Assembly: GCA_035578905.1 (NCBI GenBank)
Contig: JAQJVL010000001.1
Location: forward strand, 558,001-622,000
Direction: 5' to 3'
Source of the DNA: Stictocephala bisonia
Taxonomy: Eukaryota; Arthropoda; Insecta; Hemiptera; Membracidae
Length of the DNA stretch: 64,000 bases
The notes under the pieces are model-generated. The model did no database searches and had not been told where the DNA came from. It saw nothing but the letters and a program-made list of their open reading frames with translations. Positions 58,120 through 64,000 of the stretch are shown one piece after another (position 1 is the first letter of the stretch; the number at the start of each line of letters is the position of its first letter). Made by a program: the position numbers and the translations under genes.

Positions 58120-59060
58120 ACGCGAAAGTACGGGGAATTCCAGATCTTATTGAATTCTTCAAGTAGTGCTTCCTGACTTATTAAATCTGGAGGAGCTATA
58201 TTGCACAGAACTGAAAGACAAGGAAGTGAAATTGCCATAAGAGAGACACTTATAGCTATCATGGCCCTATTAAGTTAGACATCAATTCATATAATATGTA
58301 CGCTATTTAGCCATACGGGAACACTGTATCCAGCAGCTGAATAAATAAGTAATAAAGTAGTACACAGGACGTTTGCTTTGGCTCCCCGAGTTTTAAGCAA
58401 TAAGATGCAGTACATTTCTCCTGGTTTTACTTTTAGTTGCTGTGTTTTTATATGGCCTTTAAACGTCAGCGACCGATCTAATGTTACTCCCAGATACAGT
58501 GGATGGTCATTGTGGTGTTTTTTACACGATTTGGAAAATACGTTCTGTTTTTGATTAGCTAGTCGGTTACTTGGGAGAAAACAAGCCACTTTGGATTTTG
58601 ATAGGTTAGAATTTAGATTCCAGGTTCTAACATATTCTTCGAGGGTTGTAAAGTCACTTTTGAGTGTTTATTCTGTAGCTCTGAAGTCCTCTTGTTGATG
58701 AGCTAAAGCAATATCGTCAGCGTATATAAATGTTCTAGACTTTGTGACTGGGATGTCAGTGGTGTAAACGTTGAACAAAAACAAAAACCCTGTAGCAGAC
58801 CATGAACAATTCTTCAGCTGTCAACAGCTGTCAAAAAGAGCTTTCCTGTAGGTGGGATGAACACGCGTTGGGAATAGACACTCTTAAATCACTTCCAGAC
58901 TGGTGTGGGCAGATGTAACTACTGGAAATATAAATGGGGATTGACACTAGATCACGTAGTTTCGCTTTTTTACGAAGGAATTAGTTAGCATAAATGTAAT
59001 CAGTGATGCGGGTCTTAAATGGCTTGCAGGATTGGATTTAACTTTGTCACAGGAGATTAC
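58120..59060 (-). pseudogene. Jockey-like LINE copy 3: RT and post-RT region
   Basis: Minus-strand reading gives DIPVTKSRTFIYADDIALAH (RT motif C with both Asp) near 58755-58700, after a TLFNVYT-type block. A 100-codon frame follows at 58589-58287: CFLPSNRLANQKQNVF, then HPLYLGVTLDRSLTF and SVPVWLNSVH. The rest, to about 58120, keeps the ...NK.WN.P....-type ending in broken frames. It shares colinear DNA with the copy at 46.3-46.9 kb, and protein blocks with the one at 7.2-7.7 kb. At least one stop lies between motif C and the 100-codon frame. Confidence 0.78.
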
Positions 59061-59935
59061 GTTATAATTTTTACTAACAAATAACATAATTTTTGGATCT
59101 TGTTCCAAATATATACCAAATAATTTATAATGCATTAAATATCACAGACACGATATGTTATATACATATTTTTAATGATAAGTTCTTATCAGCTCTTGCT
59201 TAAAAAATGTATGTAAACTTGAATGGAGGAGTAAGAGTTATCCTATTACAATAAAATATTTACTAATGATGAAATATTAGATGATAGAAAAGAAACTAAT
59301 CTTAAATGCATCTGGTAAAACCATTTTCTATACTAAACTCTTGTTGGAATATTATTAGGTCGTAAATTATCGTTCAATTTCATAATATCTATAAACATTT
59401 ATTAAAACACGTTTACACCATCAAGGGTTTATCAATTTTACTTTTAAATGTTAATTAAAAATGTAAAATAAATAATAAAACTATTTATATCATGTTTTGG
59501 ACTGTATTTTATTTTTCAACATTGAAAAGAAACACTGAAAACAGTTTGGCCTTAATATCCATTTAAATACTAATATAATATTTTTCAGTTTTTAATTAAA
59601 TTAATCAAAACTTATACATTTAAAAATGAACATAACAATGAATTAATTAGTAAGCTCATCAACAAATGAATATATAAAAAATATGTATTCATGAGACAGT
59701 TTGAAATACACCAATGTAAGAAGCGAAATTATAAAAAGTTACATCATTGAAGTAAGTAGGTCTTGATTCTTAAATTTTGTGAATATTTGTCATTAAAAAC
59801 TTTGTCTGAAATGATGTATGTATACGTATTAAAACTATATCCAGTAGAAGATGAAATCCAACAAATAAAATAGAGAAGAAAATTTATAACGTTACTCAGT
59901 CATCTTGGAACAGCAACAATTCTGAAACTTAGTCG
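59061..59935. other. AT-rich stretch without a recognisable gene
   Basis: No coding relic or repeat array was recognised. Confidence 0.4.
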
Positions 59936-59939
59936 TAGG

Positions 59940-60110
59940 AAAAGTAATCTGTTTCCTCGAGGTAAATATTTCCTGGTAACATATTAAATAGTTTTAGAAC
60001 AGCAAACTCGGGTAACCATTCCCCAAAGACTGTCTTGCCTGTTGATTGTCTAGCCTCTCTTTTCTTATCAAGTTAATAAGGCATGTTGAAAATGTTGAAA
60101 CAACTATCGT
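59940..60110 (-). pseudogene. LINE ORF2 C-terminal relic
   Basis: Minus-strand frames read KRLDNQQARQS and, in another frame, AVLKLFNMLPGNIYL, matching the common LFN.LP..I block near the end of ORF2. It is short and frameshifted. Confidence 0.35.
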
Positions 60111-60129
60111 GGATGAAAACGACTTTATG

Positions 60130-60570
60130 AATGAATTAAAACGAATTTATTTTTTAAGGCGAGGTTAGGACTGGACAGTCCTCTCTACCACCTAACCTTA
60201 TCACAAATATCAAAACTAATCATAAAACAACACAAAACATTACTATTAATACAATATAAACCAATTGCAACATGTCAGTAATCAGCAATAAAAAACAAAA
60301 CTCGACATATCAAACATAAAAAAATAACTTTAAAATCATAACTAACAAATGAATATCTACACAAAATAATACAATTCTTCGAAAAAAACAATCATCCATC
60401 ACTCATACATACATACCACCCGCAAACCATGACCATCAAACACAACCGCCCGCTTCATATACAGGTCCCGCAAAAATAGGTTCTTTAGCTCCGCCCTGAA
60501 GCAAGGACCCTCGCCTATACTTCTGATATTGTCAGGTAGCATATTCTTGACAATAATTTAAATAAAATAT
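60130..60570 (-). mobile_element. LINE 3' end (coding tail plus 3' UTR)
   Basis: The minus frame near 60560-60460 reads VKNMLPDNIRSIGEGPCFRA followed by ELKNLFLRDLY, matching the (Y)N.LP..IR......FK..LK.(L/F)L block. The remaining ~330 bp to about 60130 looks like 3' UTR ending in AAAAAATAAATTCG and TTCA-type repeats. It is a strongly 5'-truncated copy. Confidence 0.5.
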
Positions 60571-62280
60571 GTGTTATTACTAGTAGTATTTAAGAGGCCC
60601 CAAAGCACAATTTGCTATGACAAAGGATTCTTCTCTCTAATTTCATATATCATATATTCAAAATTTAATTGTGAAACCTTGTAAGAATCCGTTTTCTAAT
60701 ATTTTAGGCCCAAATAGGCTTATTTTTGTATGTTGTAACTCTCACATGATCAAAATTTACACCTGTTTTAAACTTTTTTCATGCCCCTTTTTACGTGGAT
60801 TAGAGTAACCTAAAAACCAGAAAAATATCCACAGTATATATATATATATATTGTGATGCTAAAATAAAATGTAAACACTTATGGTTTGTAAGTCTAATTT
60901 TCGTGTTTTTAAAGGTTCAGGTTTTATTGTGGTTATTAATTATATTTTAGCCTTTTGAAGTGTGTTACCTGACATAAATAATACTTTATGAATTACATTA
61001 GAATGTCAAAAAGCAATTTTCTGCTTCTTAAACACTTGTTTGTGGTGTATTTTACAGCTTTAATCCAGATAATAAAATGGAAGTAGAGTATCTGGTGGTG
61101 GCTTTAAGCTGTAAAAGTAATTGGTGTGAAAATATTTCCTTTTTTACACTCCACCAATTCTCCTACTGTAAAAAGACACCGCCAGTTGAGTTTTCAAGTT
61201 CCTAAAACAGCTCTGTGGCACAAACGTGCAACACTAAATAAATGGGGTTAAACTAACCAAGTATGAGTTTAGTCACACAGTCAAGACTTTCATATGCTCA
61301 GCAACCTGCCATAATCGTTATCGAACAATTCTGGGCTGTGAAACCTGTTCACAAAGCTAGCACATATGATCACTGAATCACACACTCCAAAGTATGGCAA
61401 CCACATGCACCTCTTGAGCAGAAAATATATTCTACAACTATTAGACCAGGTCTTCATCGAACCAGTGAGACAATGAAATACTTTTGGGAGGAAAAAATAT
61501 GTCTAAATCTACAATTCAGTCACAGTCAGACGATAAAACAAAGTTGACAAGTTAAGTCCCCTACGTCCGTATACTTTTAAAATCCATGTTGAGTATTTTT
61601 TGTTCACTGTGTCTTCTATCTTTATAAAAGGTATTATAAGTGAGTTAACGGTATTTTTCCACAAAAAAATGATAATGCCTTCAAGTGATTTCATAAACTT
61701 TTATTGATTTTTTGATAGTATGTGTCAATGCACCACTTTAATTGTATCTTTGTCTCTTATCTTATCGCTTCTGGGGGATTATACAGTAAAGGCTGATAAT
61801 AATTTGGATTGGTTTTGCTGATCTTCCTACCAGACTGTATGACATTTTAACTTTAATAAAAATATAACTTAAAAACTACAATAAAGGTTTGTATTTTTTC
61901 GTTTGAATTAAGAGTGAATTTTTAAAACGATTACATTCATTTTCCAATATATTTAAGTTACATAACCTTTTGTAAGGTGTATGTTTACAGTTTAAAACTT
62001 TTTAAGAATTAAAAATAATGTCTACGTTTAGTAAAGGTCCCTTTTTTTGTATTTTAATTTATTCATACAACTTTCAAATATTTTGTAACACGTTCCTAAG
62101 ATTTTTTTTATATAAAGCATAACTTAATTGTTTATACTTGTAAGAAAATATTGACCTTCTAAACAAAATATATATTTTAATTATTAATATATATATCAAG
62201 TATGTATATTTCAAATATTACATCAGTTTACACAAGTGTTACATGAGTTAAAATATACCAAATTTTAGTTTGACATATTT
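60571..62280. other. AT-rich stretch without a recognisable gene
   Basis: Contains a short TA repeat (60837-60850) and a 61-codon minus frame (61509-61694) with no resemblance to known proteins. Confidence 0.4.
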
Positions 62281-62904
62281 CAGCCGTCTTGTTCAACTTC
62301 CTCTGCTTCAAAATCGCTATCTGGTAAGTTATGTTCAGTTGTTGGCCAGCTGCAAACCTCGTCATAACAATAATCATACTCATGAGTAATGTATGGTCTT
62401 AACTTCACTAAGTTATCAATCTTACATTGTTTGATTGGTCACTTTCCGCTTGGGCACACTATATTGACTGGAGGCAGGATTGGACCGTTAGTTTTTCTCA
62501 TGATGTCATACCAAGCCATTGATACTAGTGTATGCTTTTACATACCCTTTCATTTGACCGTTGTACTCAAAATGTTAAAGATTGCTGATCTGAAATTAAA
62601 CCTTGTCTTCTTTTCTTACATTCTGTCTCCTTGTTTCATTGGAAACACACGATCTTTTACAGTATATTGGTTGCCATTTCTTAAAGTCTAAAACCACTTC
62701 CGCTTGAACCTGATGCACTGTAAACGTATAATGCCTAGAAGAACAACAACTTAAGATGATTTCAGTGACTTCAGGAACAGTGAGTATTTGATTATGTTGT
62801 CTAAGAGATTTTGAAATTAACACTGGGTCTGTCACAGGGCACGAATCTGTGGCCACGAAGAGGGTAGAAATATAAAACTTTTTGGAACGTCCGGAGTCTT
62901 TCAT
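62281..62904 (-). pseudogene. Unidentified protein-coding relic
   Basis: A minus frame from 62904 is open for about 100 codons (KSLRQHNQILTVPEVTEIIL, then VLDFKKWQPIYCKRSC). It continues past two in-frame stops to GQMKGYVKAYTSINGLV. A shifted frame carries GPILPPVNIVCPSGK, a stop, and KIDNLVKLRPYITHEYDY. An acidic end (SDFEAEEVEQDG) terminates at a natural TGA near 62282. The sense of the text holds across frame breaks, so this was once coding. It resembles uncharacterised multicopy proteins that I believe occur in insect genomes, but I cannot name a family. Confidence 0.45.
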
Positions 62905-63535
62905 AATATAAAAAAACCAATAATTAGTTTGGTGTTTGTTTTTACCAGAGCAGTTATCATAAAATTCTGTATAATGTTGGGAGATTTACTCGAGGTATTA
63001 ATTTAAAAATGAACATACTTCATTTGGAACTTTTAATGATGCCCAACTACCATTCGGCCTTACTTCCTCATGGTAGAGAGTAATGTCTGTTTTGTTGTCT
63101 TTGATATTGTTTATACCAAAAATATTTTTAAAAAGCTGCCTTTAACAATACAGTTTCTTTAAGTAACTTGGTAAAACAGCTGTTCATAATTTTTAAACTG
63201 ATGACATACACTCATTGAAAAAAAAACACACACAAAATAAACAAAAAATAATAATACGCAATTTTAAATAAAACAAAAAAAATAACTTTCTATCATGGCT
63301 CACAGAACACTGAGAAAACACCCATTTAAGTTAAATCAGTTGCCCTTTTCATGGGAGATAAGAATATATGATAAACTTAAATTCACAAAAAAAGAAAGAT
63401 TTACGTCCTTTCAAATCAAAAATCTATTCATATGTTATTAAACTATTAAACGTTAAAGCAGTTTTTGGTATACTTTATCCATTAGTTTTCCAAAACACGC
63501 TGATAAATTTAATAACTGACGTCAATCAAGTTAAA
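62905..63535. other. AT-rich stretch without a recognisable gene
   Basis: A-rich runs at 63215-63285. No coding relic was recognised. Confidence 0.4.
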
Positions 63536-63539
63536 AAGG

Positions 63540-63750
63540 TCTAAATTGCGTCCAGTTTCGACTCTTCGGTTGCACAACCTGGGAGCAGTAAAGGAAACTA
63601 ATCACTCCCTCCCATTCTCTCTTCTTTCTTAAGACGCTCGTCCGGACTGTCACCACTGCACCTGTCTACTGTCGCCGATTGGCCTTGATAGTGGGTCAAA
63701 GTGGGATATTATTCCTTGTTGTGCTATGTCTTGCACGGAAAGAAATCGCG
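63540..63750. promoter_or_regulatory. GC-richer patch, possible promoter or first exon
   Basis: Higher GC with several CpGs (GACGCTCGTCCGGAC, GTCGCCGATTGGCC) in AT-rich flanks. The inverted CCAAT (ATTGG at about 63678) fits a promoter. No TATA box, initiator of good spacing or coding exon was established. Confidence 0.25.
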
Positions 63751-64000
63751 ATCTTTTATTTAGGCCTTAAGTGTTTGTGAATATGAAAAATGTTAGGGGA
63801 CTTTTTTTGTTATTTTATCAATGTAAATAACAGTGTGTTACAGATGTTTAGTTAAAACATTATGCATTATCTAAAATGATGTAAATACTACGTATTGTAA
63901 GTTTATTGATATTTTAATTAATTGTATATTTAGAAGTAGCAAGAAAAATGGTGGTAGTTCTAAATTGTTAAAGGCTAAGTTGTTAAGTCCCTGAATAACA

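Overview
The window looks like AT-rich intergenic or intronic DNA from an arthropod, most likely an insect. It is dominated by decayed transposable elements and tandem repeats. The clues are the mix of non-LTR retrotransposons (LINEs), a Helitron, a Penelope-like element, a 5S-like and tRNA-like SINEs, foldback elements, and the arthropod initiator TCAGT. No operons, bacterial genes or confident host protein genes are visible. Many apparent long open frames are tandem repeats whose unit length is a multiple of three.

Layout: 1.0-3.4 kb, SINE-like piece and a decayed plus-strand LINE. 3.4-12 kb, mostly featureless, with foldbacks, a Jockey-like LINE tail and a tRNA-derived SINE. 12.2-12.7 kb, LINE 3' relic. 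14.0-17.35 kb, the most complete LINE (minus strand), with the tail of an esterase-type ORF1, an endonuclease and a reverse transcriptase, all broken. 17.7-18.3 kb, LINE relic paralogous to 57.1-57.7 kb. 19.5-20.3 kb, inverted-repeat element. 20.8-23.2 kb, an internally deleted Helitron. 23.2-24.0 kb, a 36-bp minisatellite. 26.2-26.8 kb, a foldback element. 26.96-28.44 kb, the youngest-looking LINE, with a 337-codon open frame. 29.2 kb, a CpG-rich island. 30-36 kb, nearly empty. 37.3-38.1 kb, a long palindrome. 39.0 kb, a 5S-like SINE. 41.4-42.3 kb, LINE 3' end with a CA-rich array in its 3' UTR. 45.8-46.1 kb, a purine array. 46.3-46.9 and 58.1-59.1 kb, two Jockey-like LINE copies. 47.3-50.4 kb, a second 36-bp minisatellite split by a LINE. 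51.5-52.1 kb, a 27-bp minisatellite. 52.9-53.9 kb, a Penelope-like GIY-YIG endonuclease with an inverted arm. 54.7-56.5 kb, LINE fragments and a small inverted-repeat element. 59.9-60.6 kb, LINE tails. 62.3-62.9 kb, an unidentified coding relic.

The most striking object is the Helitron. Its 5' region has three ~109-bp modules in which TTC and GAA triplets alternate in exact 5-bp register, as in heat-shock elements. Next come about five ~181-bp units, each with further GAA/TTC pairs, a TATATAA box and a TCAGT initiator exactly 31 nt downstream. The last unit lies 67 nt upstream of the Helitron ORF start. This looks like a tandem array of heat-shock-type promoters carried by a transposon, possibly captured from a host hsp gene. 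Capture and heat inducibility are inferences. The second theme is one 36-bp minisatellite family found at four places and in both orientations.
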